Source: JACCZZ01 sp044227805
GTDB taxonomy: Bacteria; Bacteroidota; Bacteroidia; Chitinophagales; UBA10324
Direction of reading: 5' to 3'
Assembly: GCA_044227805.1 (NCBI GenBank)
Contig: JBGAWA010000005.1
Span: 13,374 to 77,373, forward strand
Length of the DNA: 64,000 nt
Below are positions 15,738 through 24,598 of the stretch, piece by piece. The translations under genes and the position numbers were made by a program. Each line of letters begins with the position of its first letter. The first letter of the stretch is position 1. A model generated the notes under the pieces. The model was not told the origin of the DNA, did not search any database, and worked only from the letters and a program-made list of their open reading frames with translations.

Positions 15738-16907
15738 ATGCAAAAAATCAGGGTGGCGCATGTTATTTACAACCTGCAGCGTGGCGGAGCGGAAAGACTT
15801 ACCCTGGATATTTGCCATGAATTGAATAAAAGAGAAACCGTTGAATCACTGCTGATAGTTTTTGATGATCAAAATGATTTTCCTGAAATAAGTGAGGGGC
15901 TTACTATTATTAAATGCAGCAGCAGTGTCTACCTGAAATTTCCATGGAAAGTGATGAGCGACCTGGAAAACTGGAACCACCTGATGACGCAGTATGAGCC
16001 GGACATCATTCATTCTCATCTTTTCTATGCGGATTGGGTCAGCAGGGAAAACCTGTATAATGACAAAGCATACTTTTCGCACATTCATGGAATTACGACA
16101 CAGTATGAACGGATGCCCTACCGGAAGTGGCTGAGCCGCGAGCATGCCATCCGGCTGATCACCGGAACGCATATTCAGAAAAAATACAAAGCCTGCCATA
16201 ATCAGTTTATTGCCAATTCACAGGCTACCCTGCAATACCTGTTCAGCACATTACAATGTCATCCCAACGATGTGCACCTGCTGCCGAATGCTGTCGACCG
16301 GTTAAGATTCAGCAGGAAAAAAAACGACTTTTCACAGCGACTGATCAGACTGGTGAGTACCGGCACCTTAAATGAAAACAAGAACCATGCATTCCTCCTT
16401 TCAGTAGTTAAGCAATTATTGGCCAAAGGAAGACAGGTAAGACTTGATATCCTCGGTGACGGTCCTTTGTTTAGGCCGCTGGAGAAGCAAATAAGATCAT
16501 ACAACCTTGAAAATATCGTTCATCTGCATGGTATGACGCAGCATGTCGAGTACTTTTTACAAAACGGAGATGTATATGTTCACGCTTCCGTCAAAGAATC
16601 ATTCGGGCTTGCACTGGCGGAAGCGCTTTCGGTAGGACTGCCCGTCGTCAGTCTCGATGCCAAAGGCAACCGTGACATAGTGGAGGAAGGCAGCAATGGA
16701 TTCCTGGTAAGCAGTCATGACCCGGAAATATTTGCCGATAAAATTCTAGCCGTTGTAAAGGATGAAAACACATACATTGAGTTTTCAAACCGGGCGTTTG
16801 AAAGCGCCGGGAAATATGAAATCACACAATATGCCGATAACCTGGAAAGGTTATACAGGAAGGAGTTGAAGTTTAGAAGACAAGATCGTGAAGGGCACTT
16901 CAATTAA
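15738..16907 (+). CDS. Family 4 glycosyltransferase
   Basis: About 389 residues, GT-B fold. N-terminal VAHVIYNLQRGGAERLTLDI is the acceptor-domain glycine-rich loop; in the C-terminal half VSTGTLNENKNHAFLLSVVKQL and YVHASVKESFGLALAEALSVGLPVVSL (the EX7E motif, FGLALAEAL) bind the sugar nucleotide. Retaining mechanism by family. ATG at 15738 is preferred; the frame is open from the TTG at 15714, but that precedes the first strand by eight unlikely residues. The stop codon overlaps an ATG in another frame just downstream. Confidence 0.9.
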   Translation: MQKIRVAHVIYNLQRGGAERLTLDICHELNKRETVESLLIVFDDQNDFPEISEGLTIIKCSSSVYLKFPWKVMSDLENWNHLMTQYEPDIIHSHLFYADWVSRENLYNDKAYFSHIHGITTQYERMPYRKWLSREHAIRLITGTHIQKKYKACHNQFIANSQATLQYLFSTLQCHPNDVHLLPNAVDRLRFSRKKNDFSQRLIRLVSTGTLNENKNHAFLLSVVKQLLAKGRQVRLDILGDGPLFRPLEKQIRSYNLENIVHLHGMTQHVEYFLQNGDVYVHASVKESFGLALAEALSVGLPVVSLDAKGNRDIVEEGSNGFLVSSHDPEIFADKILAVVKDENTYIEFSNRAFESAGKYEITQYADNLERLYRKELKFRRQDREGHFN

Positions 16908-17004
16908 TGAATGCGGCTGAGGAGCCGCCATCCATCACAAAAAATAACAGCTCAGGATTAACCAACATCAACAAAAAAAACTGGAACAATCTGAAACATA
17001 TCAA

Positions 17005-17922
17005 TTGCCTGTATGGCAAGTTCCGCTCTTTCATCAGCCCTTTTGGCTGGATGCAGTAGCGCCGGGTGCATGGCATGCTGTGGAGATAAAAGAAGATGGC
17101 AAACTGGTTGCCTCCTCGCCGTATGTATGGAAGAAGAGTTGGCTCGGCACAGAGCTTATTATGCCAAAACTCACACAGTTTCTCGGACCCAATCTTCTTC
17201 TCCCACAGGGTGACTACAGGGAAACGCTTGCTAAAGAAATGCAGCTGCTTGAAGAAATCCTCCGGCAGTTACCGGCCCATGACTCCTTTTTACAGCGGTG
17301 GCATTATAGGTTTCAGAACTGGCTCCCGTTTTATTGGCAAGGCTACCATCAAACAACGAGATATACCTATGTGCTGCACGACCTTGCTCATCCTCACAAA
17401 CTGTTTACACAGTTTAGCGATAAGGTGAAAAGAGAAATAAATAAATCAGAAAAGCAATTTATTGTGAAACGGAGCAATGAGGTGCAGGCTTTCTATGAGC
17501 TGCTTGCTCAGAATTTTAGAAGCAAAGCGATGGATATCCCGTTTGACGCGGCATTGCTTCAAAGGATTTATGAAGCCTGCATAAAGCATCATGCCGGCGA
17601 TATCTGGTTATCCAAAAATGCCGACGGAATTGTTGCCGGAGGAATATTGGTGGCCTGGGATACTGAAACAGCCTATTACATTATTGGCGGAAAGAACAAT
17701 GTTTTTGGTAATGCCGGTGTCATGAGTCATCTTTTCTGGAACTGCTTCAATGACATACATACGACCGTGAAGCGATTCGATTTCGAGGGATCAATGATCA
17801 AAGGAGTAGAAAATTATTTCCGTTCATTCGGCGCGGTGCAGCAGGGCTTTTTTGAAGTGTCAAAAATCAGCTCCGTGTTGCAATCGCTAAAATCCGGGTT
17901 GCGCCAACAGTTCAGGAGGTAA
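17005..17922 (+). CDS. FemAB/GNAT-like acyltransferase, second of three
   Basis: At least 305 residues. FHQPFWLDAVAPGAWHAVEIKEDGKLVASSPYVWKK is the N-terminal lobe typical of this Bacteroidota GNAT group, and the second lobe has AGGILVAWDTETAYYIIGGKN and KRFDFEGSMIKGVENYFRSFG (the FEGSM motif). The start is unclear: the frame is open back to 16948 without an ATG, so TTG at 17005 is used here. An ATG at 16907, coupled to the preceding gene's stop, is in a different frame and would join this frame only by a shift in the run of eight A at 16973-16980. The 3' end overlaps the convergent neighbour by 11 bp. Confidence 0.72.
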   Translation: MPVWQVPLFHQPFWLDAVAPGAWHAVEIKEDGKLVASSPYVWKKSWLGTELIMPKLTQFLGPNLLLPQGDYRETLAKEMQLLEEILRQLPAHDSFLQRWHYRFQNWLPFYWQGYHQTTRYTYVLHDLAHPHKLFTQFSDKVKREINKSEKQFIVKRSNEVQAFYELLAQNFRSKAMDIPFDAALLQRIYEACIKHHAGDIWLSKNADGIVAGGILVAWDTETAYYIIGGKNNVFGNAGVMSHLFWNCFNDIHTTVKRFDFEGSMIKGVENYFRSFGAVQQGFFEVSKISSVLQSLKSGLRQQFRR

Positions 17923-19189
17923 CCGGTAACATCAGCAGTTCTTGCACAAATTCAGGATAATTCACGCCAGCATTGTATTCTTGCTTCCAGGACGCATACG
18001 CATGCCTTCTGAATTCCATGATCTCCGCTTCGCTCCTCGCATGGAATTTTTCCAATGCAGTCGCCACTTCGCCGGGCGATGGATGGGGCGTCAATAAGAT
18101 CCCGTTGAAGCCATCCTTGACAATTTCCGGAACGCCGCCCACTGCTGTTGCCATCACCGGAATGCCGGCCGACATACACTCCATCATACTCACCGGCACA
18201 CCTTCCAGCGCACTCAGGTTGATCAGCAGGTCAAATACTGTTGATGCATAGAGCTCCGCAAGCTGGCTGTGATTGAGATTTCCGGTAAACTGAAGATGAA
18301 CAGCGGGGTTGGTGGCGATCAATGAAGCCACGATTTTTTCATAACGACTTTGATCATGCATGGCTGTTCCCACATGCTTCCACTGTACTTCCAGTCCTGA
18401 AACAGCTGCCAGTGATTTCGCCAGCAGCTCAATCCTTTTGATGGAATAGTTATAGCCGATGCTCACGATCCGGATGCAGGCCGCCAGCTTTGAATAGGGA
18501 GCGCCTGGCATTTCAAAACAACCGAGCCTTGAAATCCGGCAGCGGTCAAAGTTCAAGGCAGGAAAACGCCGCCGGATATAGTTCAGTCCAAAAGAAGAGA
18601 TAAAAAAAATTTGATTCAGCGTGTCGAATTTGATTTTTTGAAACGGGATATAATTCATCGCATGCCGCTCATCATAAATTTCAAAAGCATGTGCACGTGA
18701 AAAAACCCGTATAGCCGGATACCTGTTCTTCAGTAAGGCAAGGGCAACAGCGGAAAGATCGTTCCAATAAGAATAAAGGTGAATGGTATAGCCTTTGGCT
18801 GCATATTGCTTTACCACAGGAGCCAGCTTTTTTTCCAGGTCTGTTGCGATCAGCAACGACCCAAACATGTTGCGCAACATGGCCATGGCAGGCCATCGAT
18901 TAAAATTTGTTTTGACAAATTTCACTTCTTGCCGAAGCACTTTCCAGTCCAGCTGTATCAGAGCTTTCCATTTTGACGCCCATGATATCCTGAACGGGAT
19001 AGCCATGATTTTTACATGCTGCGGCAATAACCGTGTTTGCTGTTTGACGGCCGAGCGCGGAACGACAATGATCTCCGCAGCCATTTCACTGAGCACCTTT
19101 AGCTCATCTTCAAAGTGATCATCGCCAATATCGAAAGGAAAAGAGTGTGTAATGCAGATAAGCACAGCAGGTGCAATGGCTTCAGGCAT
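17912..19189 (-). CDS. Family 4 glycosyltransferase
   Basis: 425 residues, GT-B fold. ICITHSFPFDIGDDHFEDELKVLSE at the start, and in the C-terminal domain RIVSIGYNYSIKRIELLAKSL and the donor-binding segment LINLSALEGVPVSMMECMSAGIPVMATAVGGVPEIVKDGFNGILL, which is a clear GT4 signature. Transcribed alone, against its neighbours, and overlapping the FemAB-like gene's end by 11 bp. Confidence 0.88.
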   Translation of the reverse strand: MPEAIAPAVLICITHSFPFDIGDDHFEDELKVLSEMAAEIIVVPRSAVKQQTRLLPQHVKIMAIPFRISWASKWKALIQLDWKVLRQEVKFVKTNFNRWPAMAMLRNMFGSLLIATDLEKKLAPVVKQYAAKGYTIHLYSYWNDLSAVALALLKNRYPAIRVFSRAHAFEIYDERHAMNYIPFQKIKFDTLNQIFFISSFGLNYIRRRFPALNFDRCRISRLGCFEMPGAPYSKLAACIRIVSIGYNYSIKRIELLAKSLAAVSGLEVQWKHVGTAMHDQSRYEKIVASLIATNPAVHLQFTGNLNHSQLAELYASTVFDLLINLSALEGVPVSMMECMSAGIPVMATAVGGVPEIVKDGFNGILLTPHPSPGEVATALEKFHARSEAEIMEFRRHAYASWKQEYNAGVNYPEFVQELLMLPVTS

Positions 19190-19312
19190 GGCAGGGTTGT
19201 GAGAAAAGCGATAACGGAACGATGGAAAAAGCGTGCGTAATTTTACTCAAGTTTCAACTATCTTTCACGAAATTCTTGATGGGAGCATAGCAGCCGGTAA
19301 TTGGTAAGCATC

Positions 19313-20635
19313 ATGGGCAAACAGAAAGTACTGATCCTCTCTTATTTCTTTTTTCCCTGCAATCTTCCCGGAGCACATCGCACCTTTTCATGGGCCCGCC
19401 ATCTTCATGACTTCGATTTATGGCCAGTTGTCGTCACACGCAACTGGGACCGGCCATTAAAAAACAGGAATGACCTTTTCATGCCTACGGGAACTTCTGT
19501 AGTATATAAACAGGAAGACGGATATGAAGTGTATTACCTCCCGTTCAAAGGCGGTATCCGCGATATGGTACTCAACCGGTTTGGTGAAAACAGAATGGTA
19601 TTGCTCAGAAAAACATTGACTTTCATTGAGCTGATAGCGCAGAATTTTACGATTCGCCTGCTTGCCTACCGTAATTTTTACACGTTTGCGAAGGAGTTAA
19701 TCAGAAAAGATCCTTCCATAAAAATTATTGTCACTTCCGCCATGCCATTTGGCTTGTTCAGTATTTGTCATAAGCTGAATAAGGCAACCGGCATTCCATG
19801 GATTGCTGATTACCGCGATGACTGGAATACGACATCCTGGACATCCAACTATACTATTGCCAGCCACATCACGGGCAAAAAATCCATGGCAGACCGTATC
19901 CTGTCTTTCTTTGAAAGCAGGAGTGAGAAAAGGTGGCTATCGTCGGCGAGCATGGTGACTACTGTTTCGCGGTATTTCGTTGATAAAATTTCCAACTATG
20001 TATTACGGCCGGCCAGGGTCATTTACAATGGTCACGATGTGGATCTGTCGAAACTGAAACCGGCCGTCCATAAAAAATTTACGATCACCTATATTGGAAA
20101 TCTTTACTGGAAGCAGCCAATAGAAATATTTTTTGACGGCATAGCGAAAATGATGGAAGCGCTCCATATGAGTGACATAGAAATTATTTTCGCAGGCACC
20201 GCATATGATCTGCAGCAAGGTGACAGGATCAAGAAATGCGCGGAGAGCAGGCATGTTCCGGTTACTGTTACCGGCTGGCTGAGTGAGCAGGAGGTGCTGG
20301 ATATTGTCAACGCATCGCACCTGTTGCTGAGCATCGGTTATCATGGCGTGAAAGGGGTAATCCCCAGCAAAGTGTTTAACTACCTGGCTTTCCGGAAACC
20401 GGTCTTGCTTTGTCCTTCTGATTATGATGAACTGGAGGATACCTTGAACCGGTCGGGCCTCGGCATCGTAGCTAACGATGCTGAAAGTTGCGGCAGAAAG
20501 GTGGCGGAAGTATACAACAACTATGTTTCCGGCTCTTCCTCCGTTCAGCCGGATGAGGCTGTTATCGAAAGCTTTTCGCGCCACAGCCAGGCAAAAAAAC
20601 TGGCATCCATTATTCATGCAATTACGGGTTCCTGA
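19313..20635 (+). CDS. Family 4-type glycosyltransferase
   Basis: About 440 residues. VLILSYFFFPCNLPGAHRTFSWARHL is typical of a GT4 subgroup found in O-antigen clusters, with ITYIGNLYWKQPIEIFFDGIAKMM and VTGWLSEQEVLDIVNASHLLLSIGYHGVKGVIPSKVFNYLAFRKPVLL as the donor-binding half. ATG at 19313 chosen over TTG at 19301. First of four tightly joined genes (to 23431): the stop TGA is followed immediately by the ATG of the deacetylase. Confidence 0.85.
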   Translation: MGKQKVLILSYFFFPCNLPGAHRTFSWARHLHDFDLWPVVVTRNWDRPLKNRNDLFMPTGTSVVYKQEDGYEVYYLPFKGGIRDMVLNRFGENRMVLLRKTLTFIELIAQNFTIRLLAYRNFYTFAKELIRKDPSIKIIVTSAMPFGLFSICHKLNKATGIPWIADYRDDWNTTSWTSNYTIASHITGKKSMADRILSFFESRSEKRWLSSASMVTTVSRYFVDKISNYVLRPARVIYNGHDVDLSKLKPAVHKKFTITYIGNLYWKQPIEIFFDGIAKMMEALHMSDIEIIFAGTAYDLQQGDRIKKCAESRHVPVTVTGWLSEQEVLDIVNASHLLLSIGYHGVKGVIPSKVFNYLAFRKPVLLCPSDYDELEDTLNRSGLGIVANDAESCGRKVAEVYNNYVSGSSSVQPDEAVIESFSRHSQAKKLASIIHAITGS

Positions 20636-21625
20636 ATGGCAATGAAAAACATTCTTTCCCAGCTGTTAAGGAGTGGCGGAGTGGCGCATCTGCTACGGGT
20701 CAATAAAAAAGAAACCATTACGATCCTGTGCCTGCATCGCGTCAGCAATGAGTTGAATCATGTATGGGCACCGATGAAGGTGGACCTCTTCCGCAACCTC
20801 ATGCTATATTGTAAAAAGCATTATGCGGTGATACTGCCTTCACAATGGAAGGAAAGAACATCTTCCCCCAAACTGATGATAACATTTGACGATGGCTTTC
20901 ATGATTTCATGGAAAATGCAGTACCTATCCTCGCAGAAAATAATTTATCGGCTGTTCACCATGTATTAATTTCATCCATGCTGGATAACCGTCCAAACTG
21001 GACTTACCGGCTTAACCTTGTTGTTGAAGACCATTTAAAAACCAGGCGGGAATTTTCGCTGTCGGAATTCATGATACCTTATACCATGACCGTAACGCAA
21101 AAAAATGCGCCGAAAGTTGCATTGGATGCGATGCTCCTCCTGAAGGATCTTCCGATACAACAAACGGAAAAAATAGTTACGCAGCTGGAACAGGCCTGTA
21201 TCGGCGATCTCTACTACCCAAAAATGATGAGTGAAAGCGATGTCAGAAGTTGCGAAGCCGCCGGTATAGAGATCGGATCACATGGCTGGACACATGTTAT
21301 TTTGCGCGCGGCGCTCGGCGCGGAAGTATTAACGCATGAAATCAGCGAATCAAAAACAACACTTGAAAAAATACTGGGACATGAGGTGCAATGCTTTGCA
21401 TTTCCCGCCGGGCAGTATGATAGCGAAGTGCTTCATTATGCAAGGCTGGCCGGCTACAAATATGTATTTTCGGCAGGCGATGCTTTTTTTCATCCGGAAG
21501 GGATGAATGCGAAGCCTGTATTATTTCCCAGGATTACTCCTTCCGCAGGCGGCATCAACATGAATGTGCTGAAAATGGAAGGATTTAACCGGATATTGAA
21601 AAAAAGACCGGCGGAACATGGATAA
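20636..21625 (+). CDS. Polysaccharide deacetylase family protein (NodB-like, CE4)
   Basis: 329 residues. LMITFDDGFHDFMENAVPIL carries the catalytic Asp-Asp pair, GIEIGSHGWTHVIL carries the metal histidines (HxxxH as H-G-W-T-H), and CFAFPAGQYDSEVLHYARLAGYKYVFSAG is the later NodB motif. It would remove N-acetyl groups from a sugar of the glycan, creating free amines that FemAB-like enzymes could acylate (inference). No signal peptide is visible, so it probably acts in the cytoplasm on a lipid-linked intermediate. Confidence 0.87.
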   Translation: MAMKNILSQLLRSGGVAHLLRVNKKETITILCLHRVSNELNHVWAPMKVDLFRNLMLYCKKHYAVILPSQWKERTSSPKLMITFDDGFHDFMENAVPILAENNLSAVHHVLISSMLDNRPNWTYRLNLVVEDHLKTRREFSLSEFMIPYTMTVTQKNAPKVALDAMLLLKDLPIQQTEKIVTQLEQACIGDLYYPKMMSESDVRSCEAAGIEIGSHGWTHVILRAALGAEVLTHEISESKTTLEKILGHEVQCFAFPAGQYDSEVLHYARLAGYKYVFSAGDAFFHPEGMNAKPVLFPRITPSAGGINMNVLKMEGFNRILKKRPAEHG

Positions 21626-22385
21626 GAACAAAGAAGTGTACGAAGATCAAAAGATCTCTTCCAGGTACTTTGGCTGGAATTGGCTGTTTCCACCCGAAAA
21701 AAAATTCCTGCAGACTTTAGATAAAAGCACGGCGCCTTTGCATATGCTGGATGTTGGTATTGGTGGCGGCCGCACTACCTATTCCTTTGCTCCTAAAGTA
21801 GCTCGTTATACGGGGATTGATTATTCAGGCGCTATGATCCGCTATTGTAAACGCAAATACAAATCATTGAATAATGTTGAGCTGTTTGAGATGGATGCCA
21901 GGGATTTATCAGCTTTTCCGGATGAACACTTTGACATTGTTCTTTTTTCCTTTAATGGAATAGACTGCGTGGATTATGAAGGCAGGACGCTTATTCTTTC
22001 TGAATTCAGGCGCGTCCTAAAGCCGGGTGGCACCTTGCTATTTTCATTTCATAATGTGCGGCATCTGTATAACTTATATTCATTTCAGATGCCTAACAGC
22101 CCTTTCACCATTCCTTGGGAACTGAAACGGATAAAAATGCTGCATAAGTTGAATGGCCCCCCGAGCCAATATGTGGGCAAAGAGATATTCTCCATGTACG
22201 ATGGCGCTGATAATTTTCATACGCTGATCTTCTACCTCCTTCCCGAAAAGCAACTGAAAGACCTACACCAGGCAGGATTTGAATTGATGCAATGGTGGGA
22301 TCTTAAATCAGGCAAAACGATTGAATCACATCAGCTGATTGATACCGTCATTCCGTGGATATTTGTCCAGGCTCATAAGTTATGA
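21618..22385 (+). CDS. Class I SAM-dependent methyltransferase
   Basis: 255 residues. Motif I LDVGIGGGRTTYSFA, motif II acidic residue in YTGIDYSGAMI, and FDIVLFSFNGIDCV followed by EFRRVLKPGGTLLFSFHNV, the classic order of a Rossmann methyltransferase. It overlaps the deacetylase by 8 bp and the next FemAB-like gene by 4 bp (ATGA). The target is unknown; sugar O-methylation is the simplest reading. Confidence 0.85.
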   Translation: MDKNKEVYEDQKISSRYFGWNWLFPPEKKFLQTLDKSTAPLHMLDVGIGGGRTTYSFAPKVARYTGIDYSGAMIRYCKRKYKSLNNVELFEMDARDLSAFPDEHFDIVLFSFNGIDCVDYEGRTLILSEFRRVLKPGGTLLFSFHNVRHLYNLYSFQMPNSPFTIPWELKRIKMLHKLNGPPSQYVGKEIFSMYDGADNFHTLIFYLLPEKQLKDLHQAGFELMQWWDLKSGKTIESHQLIDTVIPWIFVQAHKL

Positions 22386-23431
22386 GGTATCAGTATCAAC
22401 TGCTCGACGGCTGGACGGAAGAGTTTTTTGTTCCCGCAAAAAATATCTTCGAACATGCCCTGCACCGTTTCTTTTACCAGGATCCCGAATGGATCCGGCT
22501 CGATCCTCATCCGAAAAAACTGCTGGTGGTTTCAGAGGAGTCCGGCCACCTGCTGGCGTATGCCACCGTGGAAACAAAAAGGCCGCGCACCCTGCAGCTT
22601 GCCTTTGGTCCCGTAACCGTGTATCAGGACGATCTGCCGCAAATCATTGCCGGCATGGCCCATTGGCTGAAAGAAAAAGGCTGGTGGCGCTTTTCTGTTC
22701 AACTTCCTGTTCCTGCTCATGATGGTGGTGGCGAGATCGTTGACAGCATCAGCAAGTTGGCTGCGTTCCGACAGTCAGCACGCTTGTTCAACTGGAAAAG
22801 CTGGTGGCTTACCCTTGACCTGGAACCGGAGCAGCTCTTGAAAGCCTTCAGCCATCACCATCAAAAAAGCGTGAAGCAGGGATTAAAACAACCGATCCGC
22901 TATACGCCGGTAACAACAGAAGAGCAGGCACAAAGAATTGCGGCACTTTATATTGAGATGTATCATCACCGCAAATTACCGGTGAATGAAATGGATGCCC
23001 GAAAACTCTTTTCAGCAATTAGCCAGTACATTCAACAACGGCAAAAAGGGATCATGCTTGAAGCGGTGCTGGATGGCCGCACGGTAGGTGGCATCGTGAT
23101 TATTTTTCAGGGGAGCACCGCTTATTATTATCTCGGCGTTACCACGGTCAGTTACAAAAGAAGCATCCCCATTCTTTACGCGGCGTTCTATCATGCTATG
23201 GCACTATGCCGTGATGCGGGAGTCACCACACTTGATTTTGGGGGCATTGCCATTGACAGCAGAGAAGGCGAATCGCTGCATAATATCAATCGCTTCAAGA
23301 TGGGATTCGGAGGAACAGCCGTAGAATATCCCGGGCAAATAATATTTGACCTGAACCCATTGCTATCGCGATGCATAGAAACTGCAGTGCATTGGAGAAA
23401 CCGTTTCAGGAAATGGAAGGCGCGGCAATAA
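22382..23431 (+). CDS. FemAB/GNAT-like acyltransferase, third of three
   Basis: 349 residues, double-GNAT FemAB-like. The second lobe has the strand MLEAVLDGRTVGGIVIIFQGSTAYYYLGVTTVSYKR and VTTLDFGGIAIDSREGESLHNINRFKMGFGG, matching the FDFGGI...FKxxFGG pattern of FemX-like enzymes. Ends a four-gene unit with glycosyltransferase, deacetylase and methyltransferase. Whether it uses aminoacyl-tRNA or an acyl-CoA cannot be read from the sequence. Confidence 0.77.
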   Translation: MRYQYQLLDGWTEEFFVPAKNIFEHALHRFFYQDPEWIRLDPHPKKLLVVSEESGHLLAYATVETKRPRTLQLAFGPVTVYQDDLPQIIAGMAHWLKEKGWWRFSVQLPVPAHDGGGEIVDSISKLAAFRQSARLFNWKSWWLTLDLEPEQLLKAFSHHHQKSVKQGLKQPIRYTPVTTEEQAQRIAALYIEMYHHRKLPVNEMDARKLFSAISQYIQQRQKGIMLEAVLDGRTVGGIVIIFQGSTAYYYLGVTTVSYKRSIPILYAAFYHAMALCRDAGVTTLDFGGIAIDSREGESLHNINRFKMGFGGTAVEYPGQIIFDLNPLLSRCIETAVHWRNRFRKWKARQ

Positions 23432-23444
23432 GGCCGCCCGCTCA

Positions 23445-24335
23445 TCATTCATTCCAATGCTCCAGTTTCATCCCTGTCATTAATTCGAGTTCCTTGTTGT
23501 ATGGCTTAAAAAATGCAAGCAGTGCTTCCCTGATTTCCGGTGGCATGGGTGGCTGCGCAACAACAATCGAAGACGTATTGATGCTGAAAAGCCAGTTTCG
23601 AATTGTAATAAACGTGTTCATTGGCAACAACTTCTTGGCAAATATTTTTACGGGATTATCATTTTCCATCAGCCAGATTAACATCCTTCCCAAACCCTTC
23701 GACCTCAACTTGTTTGTCGGGTTATGAATGGCCGATGTATCAACCTTCACGGTATCATCCACTGCAAGCAAGCGGAACAACCGGGTGCAGACTGCCGCCG
23801 GATCCGACTTCAATTCATCAAATAAAATTATGTGGCACTGTTGCCGGGGGAAAATGCGCCGTATTTTTTTAAGTTGTTCAGCATACAAGCCCAACTCAAT
23901 AAAAAGTCTGAACATCTGATCCTTCTCACCATTCTTAAATTTGTTGATTGACTCGGTTATATCGGACCAGGGGGTTTTGAACCATCCGCTTTCACGTTCC
24001 ATATTAAATGATGAATAAGCCCGTTCTACAGGATGGCGGATAATGAATACCACGATACAATCCGGGTTATGATCATACAGACGCTGCAAGGCCTTATCGT
24101 TAATATACAGTCCGGCATTCTTCGCAATGATTTTCTTGCCGGCACCAACCGCTGCACCTGGAAAATATTTCTTCATGGCATGAGGAAACCCTTCGTTGTA
24201 TTCTTCCTCATTCACAAAAAATGCGAATTCTGTCATGGCATGGGTGACCAAGGCAGGATGCTTCCCCAAATAGTTTTTTAAGGAAGTAGTACCTGCCTTT
24301 TGGGCACCGGCAATCATCAGGTCAATACGTTCCAT
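23445..24335 (-). CDS. Sulfotransferase domain protein
   Basis: About 296 residues. The PAPS loop LMIAGAQKAGTTSLKNYLG is at the very N-terminus and the 3'-phosphate motif VVFIIRHPVERAYSSFNM is at about residue 95, both intact. ATG at 24335 places the first strand correctly; a GTG further upstream at 24374 falls against the decayed repeat and is not used. It is the second sulfotransferase of the locus, encoded singly on the opposite strand and convergent with the FemAB-like gene (13-bp gap). Confidence 0.87.
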   Translation of the reverse strand: MERIDLMIAGAQKAGTTSLKNYLGKHPALVTHAMTEFAFFVNEEEYNEGFPHAMKKYFPGAAVGAGKKIIAKNAGLYINDKALQRLYDHNPDCIVVFIIRHPVERAYSSFNMERESGWFKTPWSDITESINKFKNGEKDQMFRLFIELGLYAEQLKKIRRIFPRQQCHIILFDELKSDPAAVCTRLFRLLAVDDTVKVDTSAIHNPTNKLRSKGLGRMLIWLMENDNPVKIFAKKLLPMNTFITIRNWLFSINTSSIVVAQPPMPPEIREALLAFFKPYNKELELMTGMKLEHWNE

Positions 24336-24379
24336 GCAGTATGCCCAGGTTCTGAATAAAGCAATACTCCGCACTAAGA

Positions 24380-24537
24380 CTGCGCCGCGATTTTTTCCAT
24401 TGAAAAACCAGGCAGTGTTACGACGGAGAACCGCTTATGGTTTGCTCATTTTGTTCAAAAAAATAACCGGCTTACAAACCGTTGACGGTGCTGTGAAGGG
24501 GTTAAGTTGGTTACTGTTTTGCAAGCCAAATTGTGGG
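24380..24537 (-). repeat. Decayed full-length copy of the 152-bp element
   Basis: On the minus strand from 24537: CCCACAATTTGGCTTGCAAA, a TTAACCCC block, CGGTTTGTAAGCCGG, ATGAGCAAACCATAAGCGG and TTTTTCAATGGAAAAAATC. The order of blocks is preserved. It occupies the divergent gap between the sulfotransferase and the amidotransferase genes, so it may contain or abut their promoters. Confidence 0.6.
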
Positions 24538-24598
24538 TTTAATATAGTCAGAAACCTGTGAATAGTAGTACATTCGTCATTCACCTTGTAAACATATC

